From NCBI RefSeq assembly GCF_022747945.1, contig NZ_JALDST010000001.1:2666001-2730000 (forward strand): a stretch of 64,000 bases of DNA, read 5' to 3'. Source of the stretch: Micromonospora sp. R77 (lineage in GTDB: Bacteria > Actinomycetota > Actinomycetes > Mycobacteriales > Micromonosporaceae). Made by a program: the position numbers and the translations under genes. The notes beneath the pieces were generated by a model, which was given only the letters and a program-made list of their open reading frames with translations, made no database searches and was not told the DNA's origin. This document shows, piece after piece, positions 43,145 to 52,236 of this stretch. The first letter of the stretch is position 1. Each line of letters opens with the position of its first letter.

Positions 43145-45687
43145 GCCACACCGACGGACGACGTGATGAGACCGATCGGCACTTGGTGGCGCTCGTCGGT
43201 CTCGTCGTCCTTCTGGCCTCCGCCGCCACGGCCTCGGCGTTCATCTTCTTCCTACGAGACCCACCCGACTCCGTCCGGGACTTCGCCACCCTGACGACGC
43301 TGACCTTCCTGATCGCGGTCAGCGTGATCGTGAAGACGCCCGTACGGATCCGCTCCACCACCCTCGCGATCGCCTGGGTGGAGACCGCCATCGTGGTCGG
43401 GGTGGCCATCGCCCCCCGGTCCTGGGTCATCCTCGGCACCGGCGTCGGTGTGGCCGCCGCCTCCGCCGCCCTCCGTCTTCCCCCCATCAAGACCGCCTTC
43501 GGAGTCGCCAAGAACATCCTGATCGCGGCGGGCACCGCGTGGACCGCCAGCGTGCTCGACTGGCACTGGACATCTGCCTCGATCGGTGACCTGATCGGCA
43601 CCCTCGGCGCGGTGTACCTGGTCGCCGCCCTCCTGGACGACCTCCTGGCCATGCCCGTCATCGCCCTCGCCTCCGGCACCCGCATCTCCCGCCAGTTCCG
43701 AACCGACCTCGATCTCCGTCTCGCGGGCTTCGGCGTCCGTTTCGTCGTGGCCGCGTGCACCCTGCTCATCCTGCGCGCCGATCCCCGGCTGCTGCTCGCC
43801 GTGCCACCGCTGGTGCTCAGCCTGCACCTCGCCTACTCCACCCGGATCCGCACCCGTACCGAACAGCAGGCGTGGCAGCGGCTCGCCCGCACCACCGACG
43901 CACTCAACGTCGTCGACCTCGACGAGGTGCTCACCACGGCCGTCACGCAGGCCGCCGAGCTCTTCTCCGCCGACGAGGTGGAGATCGAGCTACGGGGCAC
44001 CGAACGCATGCTCCGGGGCACCGCCGCGGGCATCGGCTACGACGGCGCCGCCGCCGAACCGAGCGAGGTCGCCGGCACCGTCATCCCGGTGGCACTCGAG
44101 GGCCACGACCGCTCGATCGACCTCGGTGTGCTGCGGTTGCGCTTCACCGGCCCGGTCGCGCTCTCCGAGCGGGAGCAGTACACCCTGCGTACCTTCGCCT
44201 CCGCGCTCTGCACCGCGGTCCGCAACGCCCAGGCGTACGCCGAGCTGGCCCGGATCGCCGAGGAACACGCGTACGCCGCCAGCCACGACGCGCTGACCGG
44301 GCTGGCCAACCGGCGGCAACTCCTCGACGAGGGCACCGAACAGCTCGGCAGGCGGCACGCCGAGGGGGTGACCGCGCTGGTGCTGATCGACCTGAACCAC
44401 TTCAAGGAGGTCAACGACACCCTCGGGCACGCCGCCGGGGACCAGGTGCTGATCAAGGTCGCCGACCGGCTGCGCGGAGCGGCCCGCCCCGACGACCTGG
44501 TGGCCCGGCTCGGCGGGGACGAGTTCGCCGTACTGCTGCGCGGGCTGCCGGCCCCGGCGGTCGCCGCGCACCGGGCGGAGGCACTCCTCGGCGCGCTGCA
44601 CGAGCCGCTGGACGTGGACGGCATGCGGATCAGCGTGGAGGCCAGCGGCGGCATCGCCATCGCGCCGGCCAGCGGTGGGGTGGCCGAGCTGCTGCGCCGC
44701 GCCGACGTGGCGATGTACCAGGCGAAACGGGCCGGCCAGCGGATCTCCACGTACGCCCCGACGCGGGACACCGCGGACCTGGGCCGGCTCACGCTCGGCG
44801 GTGAGCTGCCCCGGGCCGTGGCCGACCACGAGTTCACGGTCAACTTCCAGCCGATCGTGGACCTCGGCACCGGGCAGGTCACCGGCGCCGAGGCCCTGGC
44901 CCGCTGGCACCACCCGACCCACGGCATGATCGACCCGCTGCGCTTCCTGGAGGCCGTGGAACGCTCCGGCCTGCTCCCGGCCTTCGCGGAGGCCATCCTC
45001 GACCAGGCGCTGATCGCTGCCGGCAGTTGGCGGGCCGCCGGCCACGACCTGCCGGTCTCGGTGAACGTCTCCCCGCGCAGCCTGCTCGACGCCCGGTTCC
45101 CCGGGGCGGTGCTGGCCCGGCTGCGGGCGCACGACCTGCCGCCGGACCGGCTGGTGCTGGAGCTGACCGAGACCCTGACGCTCAGCCAGCTCGACGTGGT
45201 CGACCGGGTGCTCAACCGGCTGCGCGACTCGGGCGTCCGGCTGGCACTGGACGACTTCGGCACCGGCTACTCCTCGCTCTCCCTGCTCTCCCGCATCCCC
45301 GTACACGAGCTGAAGATCGACCGCAGCTTCGTCACCGCCATGGAGAGCTCGGCCGAGGCCGCCGCCGTGATCCGTTCCACGGTGGACCTGGGCCGCAGCC
45401 TCGACCTGGCCGTGGTGGCCGAAGGCGTGGAGAGCGAGCCGCAGCGCCGGGCGCTCTGGGAGTTGGGCTGCGCCGCCGGGCAGGGCCACCTGTTCGCCCG
45501 GCCGCTGCCGGCCGGCGCGCTGCTCGCCGCGCTCCACCGCGGTGCGGGCGGCCGACCCGGCACCCTCGCCCCACCGCTGCACGACGCCGGCGCGGTGATC
45601 CGGCTGCCCGGACGCCGCCAGGTCGGCCGGGGCCGGCCCGCCGCGACCGGCAACGGGCAGACCGCCGACGAGCCGCGCCGACGCTGA
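43141..45687 (+). CDS. Bifunctional c-di-GMP cyclase/phosphodiesterase (membrane-GAF-GGDEF-EAL)
   Basis: 848 residues. The N-terminal ~215 residues are a membrane sensor with several helices (VALVGLVVLLASAATASAFI, ILGTGVGVAAASAAL). A GAF-like region (~240-370) follows, then a GGDEF domain with intact RLGGDEFAVL and SHDALTGLANRR, then an EAL domain with GAEALARWHH, ELTETLTL, DDFGTGYSSL and KIDRSFV. Both active sites look complete, so the protein may make or break c-di-GMP. A long leader with exclusive hairpins and short ORFs precedes ATG 43141. Confidence 0.93.
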   Translation: MSHTDGRRDETDRHLVALVGLVVLLASAATASAFIFFLRDPPDSVRDFATLTTLTFLIAVSVIVKTPVRIRSTTLAIAWVETAIVVGVAIAPRSWVILGTGVGVAAASAALRLPPIKTAFGVAKNILIAAGTAWTASVLDWHWTSASIGDLIGTLGAVYLVAALLDDLLAMPVIALASGTRISRQFRTDLDLRLAGFGVRFVVAACTLLILRADPRLLLAVPPLVLSLHLAYSTRIRTRTEQQAWQRLARTTDALNVVDLDEVLTTAVTQAAELFSADEVEIELRGTERMLRGTAAGIGYDGAAAEPSEVAGTVIPVALEGHDRSIDLGVLRLRFTGPVALSEREQYTLRTFASALCTAVRNAQAYAELARIAEEHAYAASHDALTGLANRRQLLDEGTEQLGRRHAEGVTALVLIDLNHFKEVNDTLGHAAGDQVLIKVADRLRGAARPDDLVARLGGDEFAVLLRGLPAPAVAAHRAEALLGALHEPLDVDGMRISVEASGGIAIAPASGGVAELLRRADVAMYQAKRAGQRISTYAPTRDTADLGRLTLGGELPRAVADHEFTVNFQPIVDLGTGQVTGAEALARWHHPTHGMIDPLRFLEAVERSGLLPAFAEAILDQALIAAGSWRAAGHDLPVSVNVSPRSLLDARFPGAVLARLRAHDLPPDRLVLELTETLTLSQLDVVDRVLNRLRDSGVRLALDDFGTGYSSLSLLSRIPVHELKIDRSFVTAMESSAEAAAVIRSTVDLGRSLDLAVVAEGVESEPQRRALWELGCAAGQGHLFARPLPAGALLAALHRGAGGRPGTLAPPLHDAGAVIRLPGRRQVGRGRPAATGNGQTADEPRRR

Positions 45688-45831
45688 CCCGCGTCGGACG
45701 GGGCCGGCTCCGCCGTCTGCCAGACTGGCCCGCGTGACCGCCACCCCGACCCGGAACCGCCCACCGAGCGTCGCTGGTCGGCGCTGGACACCGCCGCCGG
45801 TGGCCTCGCCCTCGACCTCGGCCTGTACGCC

Positions 45832-47028
45832 GTGTCGGCGCTCTTCGCCGCGGTCACCGCCGTCACCTCGACCCTGCCGCCGCACCGACCGTGGGGTGCC
45901 GTCGCGGCCGTCGGATACCTGGTCGCGGCGCTGGCCGTAGCCGGTCAACTGCTGCTCCGCCGCCGGCACGGCGACTCGCCGGCCGCCGGGCTGACCGCCC
46001 GCTGGACGGTGACCGGGTTCGCCTGGGCCACCACCACCCTGCTGCCGCTGATCGTGGAGAGCTGGCAGCGGGCGTCGGGGCGTACCGGCCGGGCACAGGA
46101 GGAGGTGGTGGTGGTCGAGCACGCCGGGGCGCGGCTCGCCGAACACGGCACCCCCTATCTCGGGCACGACGCGATCGCCGCGCTGCCACCGGCCGAGCAG
46201 CTGCTCGGCTACACCCCGTACCAGCCGGGGATGGCGCTGTTCGGGCTGCCCCGCGCGGTCGTCGACGCCTGGTGGACCGACGCCCGGGTCTGGTTCGCGC
46301 TGGCCACCGTCGTGGCGCTGGCCCTCGCGGTGGGCACCCTGCGCCGCACCGCTTCACCCACCCCCCGACGGGACGCGGCAGTGCTGCGCGGTGTCCAGGC
46401 CGCCACCGTGCTGCCGGTCTGCGCGCTGACCCTGGCCACGGGGGGCGACGACCTCCCCGTACTCGCCCTCTGCCTGCTCGCCCTCGCGCTGGCCGCCGCC
46501 GACCGGCCCGGCCGGGCCGGCGTCGCGGTCGGCCTGGCCGGCGCGCTGAAGCTCTTCGCCTGGCCGGTCGCGGTCGTCCTGATCTGCTGGGCGGCGACCC
46601 GGCGGGCCGGCCTGCGGACCGCCGCCGGCGCGCTCGGGCTGCCGGCCGTCGCGCTGCTGCCCGCCCTGTTGATCGACCGGGACGCCCTGGTGGAGAACGT
46701 GCTCCGCTTCCCGCTCGGGCACGGCCTGGTGACCAGCCCGGCGCAGTCCCCGTTCCCCGGCCACCTGATCGCCACGGCGCTGCCCGCCGGCCGGGTGGTC
46801 GCCGCCGCGCTGCTCGTCGCGGCCGGCGTGGCGATCGCCGTCCGGCTCCTGCGCCGACCACCCCGCACCGCCGCGACCACCGCGCTGATCTGCGGGTACG
46901 GCCTCCTCGCCGCAATCCTGCTGATGCCCTCGACCCGGTTCGGCTACCTGCTCTATCCGCTCGCCCTGCTGGTCTGGGCACCGGCGCTGGCGCGCACCGA
47001 ACGGCCGGCCCACCCGCCCCTCGGCTGA
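45832..47028 (+). CDS. GT87-like membrane glycosyltransferase, N-terminal frame problem
   Basis: 398 residues from GTG 45832, with about nine or ten helices and GT-C features: AEHGTPYLGHDAIA, YTPYQPGMALFGLP, ALKLFAWPVAVVLI, PSTRFGYLLYPLALL. Coding resemblance continues upstream of this start in the same frame (RRWSALDTAAGGLALDLGLY) without a usable start codon. A GTG at 45734 with CAGACT 7 nt upstream starts another frame (VTATPT). One missing base near 45745-45755 would join them, so the true start is probably 45734. Confidence 0.75.
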   Translation: MSALFAAVTAVTSTLPPHRPWGAVAAVGYLVAALAVAGQLLLRRRHGDSPAAGLTARWTVTGFAWATTTLLPLIVESWQRASGRTGRAQEEVVVVEHAGARLAEHGTPYLGHDAIAALPPAEQLLGYTPYQPGMALFGLPRAVVDAWWTDARVWFALATVVALALAVGTLRRTASPTPRRDAAVLRGVQAATVLPVCALTLATGGDDLPVLALCLLALALAAADRPGRAGVAVGLAGALKLFAWPVAVVLICWAATRRAGLRTAAGALGLPAVALLPALLIDRDALVENVLRFPLGHGLVTSPAQSPFPGHLIATALPAGRVVAAALLVAAGVAIAVRLLRRPPRTAATTALICGYGLLAAILLMPSTRFGYLLYPLALLVWAPALARTERPAHPPLG

Positions 47029-47082
47029 CCGGCTTCCGGCAAGTTCCGGACGCGGCGCACCGCCAGGGCGTAGACCTGAGAC

Positions 47083-47715
47083 ATGACCACGTACCGCGAC
47101 CGGACCGAGGCTGGCCAGGTGCTGGCCGACCGGCTCGCCGACCTCGCCGGGCACTCCGACCTCGTCGTCCTCGGGCTGGTCCGGGGCGGCGTACCGGTGG
47201 CCCGGCAGGTCGCCGAGCGGCTCGGCGCACCGTTGGACGTGCTGGTGGTCCGCAAGCTCGGCATGCCCTGGGCACCCGAGGTGGCCTTCGGCGCGCTCGG
47301 CCCCGGTGGCGTGCAGGTGCTCAACGAGATGGTCGCCGGCCGGCTCAGCGACCGCGACCGGGACCAGGTGCGACGGCGGGAACAGGCCGAACTGGACCGC
47401 CGGGAGAGCCGCTACCGGGCCGGCCGGCCCCCGCTGGACCTGCACGGTCGGACCGCGATCGTCGTCGACGACGGCCTCGCCACCGGCGCCACCGCCCGCG
47501 CCGCAGTGCAGGTGGCCCGGCGCCTCGGCGCCGCCCGGGTGATCGTCGCCGTCCCGGTCGGCGCCGAGCAGGCGTACGACCTGCTGGCCCCCGAGGCGGA
47601 CCAGGTGGTCGCCGCCCAGCTGCCGCCGGACTTCGGTGCGGTCGGCGCGTACTACGACGACTTCCACGAGGTCTCCGACGACGAGGTCACCGAGGCGCTC
47701 GCCACCACCGCGTGA
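47083..47715 (+). CDS. Phosphoribosyltransferase domain protein
   Basis: 210 residues of the type I PRTase fold. The PRPP-binding motif is IVVDDGLATGATARAA, and the early loop is VVLGLVRGGVPVARQVAERL. The N terminus (YRDRTEAGQVLADRL) matches stand-alone actinobacterial PRTases of unknown substrate rather than a purine or pyrimidine salvage enzyme. It begins 54 nt after the GT87 gene. Confidence 0.88.
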   Translation: MTTYRDRTEAGQVLADRLADLAGHSDLVVLGLVRGGVPVARQVAERLGAPLDVLVVRKLGMPWAPEVAFGALGPGGVQVLNEMVAGRLSDRDRDQVRRREQAELDRRESRYRAGRPPLDLHGRTAIVVDDGLATGATARAAVQVARRLGAARVIVAVPVGAEQAYDLLAPEADQVVAAQLPPDFGAVGAYYDDFHEVSDDEVTEALATTA

Positions 47716-47738
47716 GCCCACCCGGTACCGTCGGTGCC

Positions 47739-48131
47739 ATGCAGCTCACCTGCCCCAAATGTCACGGAGACATGCGCCAGTACGAGCGCAGCGGTGTCGT
47801 CATCGACCAGTGCGGCGAGTGCCGCGGCATCTTCCTCGACCGCGGCGAACTCGAGAAGCTCTTCGAGGCCGAGGCGAACTGGAACCGTCAGCACACCGCC
47901 CCGACCCAGGCGCCGCCGCCCGCCGCCGGCGGTTACCCGCCGCCACCGCCACCGCCGCCCGCCGCCGCCCCGCACCAGCCGGGCTACGGCACCGTCCCCC
48001 CGCCGCCCCCACCGCCCCCGCCGGGTCACGGCTACGCCCAGCCCGCATACGGGCAGCAGCACTACGGCTACCACGGCCACTACCGGCGCAAGAAGCACCA
48101 CGGCGGGTTCCTCGGCGAACTCTTCGACTGA
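47739..48131 (+). CDS. TFIIB-type zinc-ribbon protein with Pro-rich tail
   Basis: 130 residues. The N-terminal 45 residues are a zinc ribbon: LTCPKCHGDM and VIDQCGECRGIFLDRGELEKL, with four Cys ligands. The rest is low complexity: runs of seven to nine prolines, then His/Tyr-rich GQQHYGYHGHYRRKKHHGG and a short amphipathic end (FLGELFD). ATG 47739 lies 7 nt after TACCGT (47726-47731), so the message is probably leaderless. The function is unknown. Confidence 0.85.
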   Translation: MQLTCPKCHGDMRQYERSGVVIDQCGECRGIFLDRGELEKLFEAEANWNRQHTAPTQAPPPAAGGYPPPPPPPPAAAPHQPGYGTVPPPPPPPPPGHGYAQPAYGQQHYGYHGHYRRKKHHGGFLGELFD

Positions 48132-48135
48132 GCGC

Positions 48136-48167
48136 GAACGGGCCGGGGCGGGTGCCCCGGCCCGTTC
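48136..48167. terminator. Hairpin terminator
   Basis: Perfect 14-bp stem GAACGGGCCGGGGC (48136-48149) and GCCCCGGCCCGTTC (48154-48167) with loop GGGT, just after the zinc-ribbon gene. Confidence 0.85.
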
Positions 48168-48224
48168 CGCCGTACCCGCCGGTCCGGGCTGGCCGTGCGG
48201 CGTTGCCCGTGCGACGCTCGGGCG

Positions 48225-48896
48225 ATGACCGGGCACATCGCGCTGGCGCAGGCCTACGACGGCATCACGCGGGTGGTGTCCGACCTCTCCGACGCGGATC
48301 TGCAACGACCGACGCGCTGCCGCGGCTGGCTCGTCGCCGACCTGCTCCTGCACGTCCTCGTCGACGCCCAACGGGCCCTGGTCGCGCTGGCCAGCCCCGC
48401 CGAGGGACCGGCCGACGTCGACGACGTCAGCTACTGGCGCGAGTTCACCCCCGGCCGGGACGACGAGGCCGCCGCGCACGCCTGGTGGGTACGCCGCTCC
48501 GCCGCCGCCTTCGGCCGGCCGAGCGGCGTGGTCCGGGTCTGGTGCGACACCGCACCCGCCGCCGTCCGCGCGGCCGGCGCCGCCGACCCGTCCGGCTGCG
48601 TCACCACCCAGGGGCACGTGCTCCGCGTACCGGATCTGCTGGCCACCCTCACCACCGAGGCCGTGGTGCACCACCTCGACCTGGTCGTCGACCTGCCGGC
48701 CGCGCCACCGCCCGGCGCCGCCGCCGTCGCGGTGGCGGTCGCCACCATGGACGGCCTGCTCAGCGACGACGCGGTCCGACCGACCGGCTGGGACGACCGG
48801 GACTATCTGCTCAAGGCCACCGGTCGGGTGCCGCTCACCGAGCGGGACCGGCGGGAGCTGGGCGAGGCCGCCGGCTGGTTCCCGCTGCTCGGCTGA
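48225..48896 (+). CDS. Maleylpyruvate isomerase-type (DinB-like) mycothiol protein
   Basis: 223 residues. The N-terminal four-helix DinB/MDMPI region (LAQAYDGITRVVSDLSDADL, PTRCRGWLVADLLLHVLVDA) and the metal histidine in EAVVHHLDLVVDLP place it in the mycothiol-dependent maleylpyruvate isomerase N-terminal family. Many members are mycothiol S-transferases; no ring-cleavage genes are near, so isomerase activity is not implied. It is the last core gene before the accessory island. Confidence 0.82.
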   Translation: MTGHIALAQAYDGITRVVSDLSDADLQRPTRCRGWLVADLLLHVLVDAQRALVALASPAEGPADVDDVSYWREFTPGRDDEAAAHAWWVRRSAAAFGRPSGVVRVWCDTAPAAVRAAGAADPSGCVTTQGHVLRVPDLLATLTTEAVVHHLDLVVDLPAAPPPGAAAVAVAVATMDGLLSDDAVRPTGWDDRDYLLKATGRVPLTERDRRELGEAAGWFPLLG

Positions 48897-48925
48897 GCGA
48901 TTTGTAGGGCCTTATAGTTCGAGCC

Positions 48926-49036
48926 ATGAGCCAACGCTGTGTTCTGCGGGTTTGTGCGTTGTCTCACGAGTTGCCGAGAAGCCTTGTCTCACGACGGTGT
49001 CAGCTCCTCGGCCGGCGACAGCAGGGTGCGTGGTGA
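48926..49036 (+). CDS. Possible leaderless short ORF / degraded recombinase start
   Basis: ATG 48926 lies 7 nt after TATAGT (48913-48918), a good leaderless context, and opens a 36-residue ORF (MSQRCVLRVCALS). Across frames the DNA from 48926 to about 49080 looks like the beginning of a large serine recombinase (VLRVCALS as in RVxxxxLSR; later GDLAVDPSASVS, as in EDLDVSASVS), so it may be a decayed integrase end at the island edge. The resemblance is weak. The gap 48897-49232 holds nothing else. Confidence 0.3.
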   Translation: MSQRCVLRVCALSHELPRSLVSRRCQLLGRRQQGAW

Positions 49037-49232
49037 TCTCGCGGTCGACCCGAGCGCTTCCGTTTCGGCAGCCAGCACGCATGCCTGCGCTGTCCCATAT
49101 GCTGCTACCAGCTGCACCGGTACAAGATCAGCGCGAGCAGTCCGCTAGGGAACCCGGGCAAAACTGCTGAACAGCTGATCACGGGCCCGGCGATCTGGCC
49201 AGCAGGGCTTAGGCACCTCAGCGAGAGCGGGT

Positions 49233-51401
49233 CTACGGCGAGGTGACTCCCACGATGGCCAGCAGGTAGGCGGGCGCGGAAACTCTTCGTAAGGGCGCCA
49301 GCGCGTCGCTTAGATGCTCGGAGTTGCGCCGCGCGGCTGCAATGGTGGTGTCCACGCCGACGATGCGTCGCTCAAGGTTCGCGCGCTTGTCCTGAGCCTC
49401 ATTCTCCATCCGCTTCTCTTGCGCGTCCATGGCCACCTGGGCGGCCCTTTCCGCAGCCCGTGCTTGTGCCACTTCACTACGGGCGTGCTGCTTGGCCGCG
49501 TTCTCTTCAGCGTTGAGGGCGGCGTGGAACTGCTGGACCTGGGCGGTGACTTCCTGGCGTTGCTGCGAGGTGAGGGACTTGGGCGCCTGGCTCTCGGCGC
49601 GCGTCTTGATGCTTTCGCGCCATTGCAGCAGTGACTGAGCGCGTGCCTCCCCGACGTTCTCCACGTAGGTACCAGAGTCAGACGGGTGCCGCCTGATGAA
49701 GGTTCGTTCGTAGCGGCCATACCCGGACGCGGTGCGGTACCCGGTGAAGTCAGCTGCCGTGCGGAAGCCGTGTATGGCCAGCGTTCCGGCAATCTTCGCG
49801 TTGACCATGCGGGGCGGGTTCTTGGCGATGACGGCGTTGCTCAGCGCGCGCTGAACGTGCTCCGCTGCGATTTCGGCGAGTCGTTTCTGCTCTCGCGCCT
49901 GCTGGGTGTTGCTCCAGTCCGAACGCCGCTGCGCGATGCCCTGCAGGGTCTGCTGCAGGACTTGCTGTGCTTGCGCCGTCGCGGTGTCACGCTGCCGGAT
50001 AGCGGCGTCCCGCTGGCCGCGCAGCGCCTGTTGCTGGGCGGTTATGGTGGCATCTAGTTGGGCCCGCGTCCCCCGGACGGCCTGAGCCTGGGCTTGGGCG
50101 GCGGTCAGTTCTTGCTGGGCGGCGGTGCAGGCGTCGCGAGCCTTGCGGCGGGTCACGACCAGCGGATGAGCCAAATAGCTGCCGGCGATCACGACCACGG
50201 CGGCTATGACGGTGAGGATCCAGGCGACCGCGGGTATGGCGGCCAGCAAGGACACGCCGACGCCGGCTGCGACAGCACCGGCAACGCCGAGCAGCAAACC
50301 AGCGGCAGCGAGGCGGGCGACGTTCAGATGCCTTCCGGTGAACGAGTACACCGGGGTGCCGGCCGGTGTCTCGGCGGGTGCGGCCGGGCTGACCGGCGGT
50401 GTCCCCGGTAGGTGGTCGGCCAGCCAATCGGGTATCTCTGTCGCGGAAGCAGCGCGTGCTGCCGGTACCGATGCGGTCACCGTGCCCGCAGGCATGGCCT
50501 CCAGTACGGGTACCTGTGAGGGAGTCAGACGGGTGAAGGTGGCGAGCCGGTCGGCGAGAGCGGCCAGATGGGGCGGACCCGCGGCGCGGAGCGTTTGGAA
50601 GGCACTGGAGGCCACCGGGTCGAGGTAGTCGTCGGAGGCGAACAGCAGTTTGGTGTCGTCGTCAGTGGCGCGCAGCCGTCGCCAGAGTTCCGGGCGGGCG
50701 GCGAGTGCGATCAGGCTGGTGTAGATCACCCAGGCGGAGAACCGGTCGAGGCCGGGCCCGTAGTCGCTGTCGCCGCGGCGGGGATGCTGATAGTTGACAA
50801 GGCCTTTCTCGTTCGGTGGCAGCCCAGCGATCTCCGGAACGTACATGCCGTCGTAGTCGATCAGTTTCAATTCGTCCTGCCCAGTGATCAGCAGGTTGCC
50901 GTGTTGCAGGTCGCCGTGCGCGATGCCCGCCTTCTCCAGCGTGGTGATAACGTTGAGGAACTGATCGGCAACGCTAAGGAGCCGTTCCGGGTGTGAGATG
51001 TGCGTTTCCAGCCACGGCATGAGGCCTTGGGCTTGAACCCAACGCATCTTTAGCAGCGGGTAACGCACGCCGGCCACCATGACCCCGTCGACCTGATAGT
51101 CGAAGTCCACCAGGGCCGGATGGCGCAACGCTTGCAGAGCGGTGGCGATCGCGCGGTACCGCCGGTGCCGGTCGAGGTCGGGACGGACAAAACACTTGAC
51201 CGCCCACTGCTCGCCCGTAGTCCCATAGACATGGAAGACGGAGGCGAAGTTGCCCGATACCGGCTCCGGCATGCCAAGGTCGTCAGCCTTGACCGTGCTG
51301 GCCCGCAGCTGCGGGTCGGCGAAGGCCAGGCCCGGCGATTGCAGCGCATCGACGTAATCGCCGCCGGTCGGGTACCGGGCCGGTGATCTCTGCTGGGTCA
51401 C
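49233..51401 (-). CDS. TerY-P-type protein kinase with membrane, coiled-coil and HhH regions
   Basis: 722 residues. The kinase domain (~45-300) has Lys69 in AVKCF, the catalytic loop HGDLQHGNLL (Asp164, Asn169) and IDYDG in place of DFG, as in kinases linked to TerY-type VWA proteins. A Pro/Ala linker is followed by hydrophobic segments at ~362-412, a Gln/Ala-rich coiled coil (~420-515), two helix-hairpin-helix-like elements (KIAGTLAIHGFRTAADF; NVGEARAQSLLQWR) and another coiled coil. GTG 51401 follows GCGAGGACGG. It ends the operon. Base composition is below that of flanking genes. Confidence 0.82.
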   Translation of the reverse strand: MTQQRSPARYPTGGDYVDALQSPGLAFADPQLRASTVKADDLGMPEPVSGNFASVFHVYGTTGEQWAVKCFVRPDLDRHRRYRAIATALQALRHPALVDFDYQVDGVMVAGVRYPLLKMRWVQAQGLMPWLETHISHPERLLSVADQFLNVITTLEKAGIAHGDLQHGNLLITGQDELKLIDYDGMYVPEIAGLPPNEKGLVNYQHPRRGDSDYGPGLDRFSAWVIYTSLIALAARPELWRRLRATDDDTKLLFASDDYLDPVASSAFQTLRAAGPPHLAALADRLATFTRLTPSQVPVLEAMPAGTVTASVPAARAASATEIPDWLADHLPGTPPVSPAAPAETPAGTPVYSFTGRHLNVARLAAAGLLLGVAGAVAAGVGVSLLAAIPAVAWILTVIAAVVVIAGSYLAHPLVVTRRKARDACTAAQQELTAAQAQAQAVRGTRAQLDATITAQQQALRGQRDAAIRQRDTATAQAQQVLQQTLQGIAQRRSDWSNTQQAREQKRLAEIAAEHVQRALSNAVIAKNPPRMVNAKIAGTLAIHGFRTAADFTGYRTASGYGRYERTFIRRHPSDSGTYVENVGEARAQSLLQWRESIKTRAESQAPKSLTSQQRQEVTAQVQQFHAALNAEENAAKQHARSEVAQARAAERAAQVAMDAQEKRMENEAQDKRANLERRIVGVDTTIAAARRNSEHLSDALAPLRRVSAPAYLLAIVGVTSP

Positions 51402-51427
51402 GGTTGCCGTCCTCGCGCTTCAGCGGT

Positions 51428-52216
51428 TCACAGGTCGATGCGTAACAGCGTGGTGTCGTCGTTCTTCAGCGACCCGTTGGCGCGGCAGCCGTCGACGAGG
51501 GCGGCGAACCCACCGATCTCCGCGTCGGTGCCGAGATCGGACAGGGTGCGCCACGGTGTCCCGCCGGCTCGGGCCTGCGCCAGGAACCACTGGGCCAGCG
51601 CGTCACTCGCCAGCAGCAGCTGATCACCCTGCTGCCAGGCGGTGCGCAACGCCACGACATGTTCGCCGATCTTGGCGGGGTCCAGGGGACGGGACGGGGC
51701 CAGACCGGGCCGGGTGGTGAACTCGTCGGGGTCGTCGATCGGGAACGCGGTGATCAGAGTGTCGTCGCGCACCTGGAACAGGCAGGCGTCGCCCAGCGCG
51801 GCCACCAAAAGTGGCCCCTGCCGGTCGGTGTGGCCGTCCAGCAGGTGCGCGCCGACGACGGTGGCGTAGGCGCCCCGGCGCAGCCCGTCCTCCTCGTACC
51901 AGGCGATCGGCTCGCCAGCCTCGTCGCGGGCATGCCGGTAACCGGCCTCGACGTCGTCCCAGCCGGCGGCCGCCGCGAGGATCGTCGCGGCCAGGTCCTG
52001 GCCGGCGGGCGCACCCGTGAACGTGGTGGTGAGGTGCCGTGCCCAGCGTCCGGCGAGCATGGCCTCGCTGGCACCGTCGGCGACCGCGGCGGCCAACCAT
52101 GGACCGGTGACCTCCGCGTCGTCACCGGCCGCGGGTCGCACGTCGCTGGCGTCCTCGTACTCCTGGTCCGTCGAGCCGGCCTTGGGGACTGCGAACGTAT
52201 TGACGAATGCGCGCAT
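51428..52216 (-). CDS. PP2C-like serine/threonine phosphatase
   Basis: 262 residues with the PP2C core: AVADGASEAMLAGRW (metal Asp47), YATVVGAHLL, VAALGDACLFQV and the C-terminal KNDDTTLLRI. Some family metal positions differ (GASEA rather than GMGGH), as in other phosphatases paired with TerY-like proteins. It probably reverses the action of the kinase encoded 26 nt downstream. It lies 20 nt after the VWA gene, within one operon. Confidence 0.82.
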   Translation of the reverse strand: MRAFVNTFAVPKAGSTDQEYEDASDVRPAAGDDAEVTGPWLAAAVADGASEAMLAGRWARHLTTTFTGAPAGQDLAATILAAAAGWDDVEAGYRHARDEAGEPIAWYEEDGLRRGAYATVVGAHLLDGHTDRQGPLLVAALGDACLFQVRDDTLITAFPIDDPDEFTTRPGLAPSRPLDPAKIGEHVVALRTAWQQGDQLLLASDALAQWFLAQARAGGTPWRTLSDLGTDAEIGGFAALVDGCRANGSLKNDDTTLLRIDL

Positions 52217-52236
52217 GAGCTATCGCGTCTTGAGGC

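Noticed and set aside
43990..46167. 725-codon minus-strand ORF opposite the GGDEF-EAL gene
   Set aside because: Shadow frame; the plus strand has intact GGDEF and EAL domains.
48905..48930. tRNA T-arm-like GTTCGAGCC near the island edge
   Set aside because: No acceptor stem or anticodon arm around it; no tRNA gene or remnant can be built.
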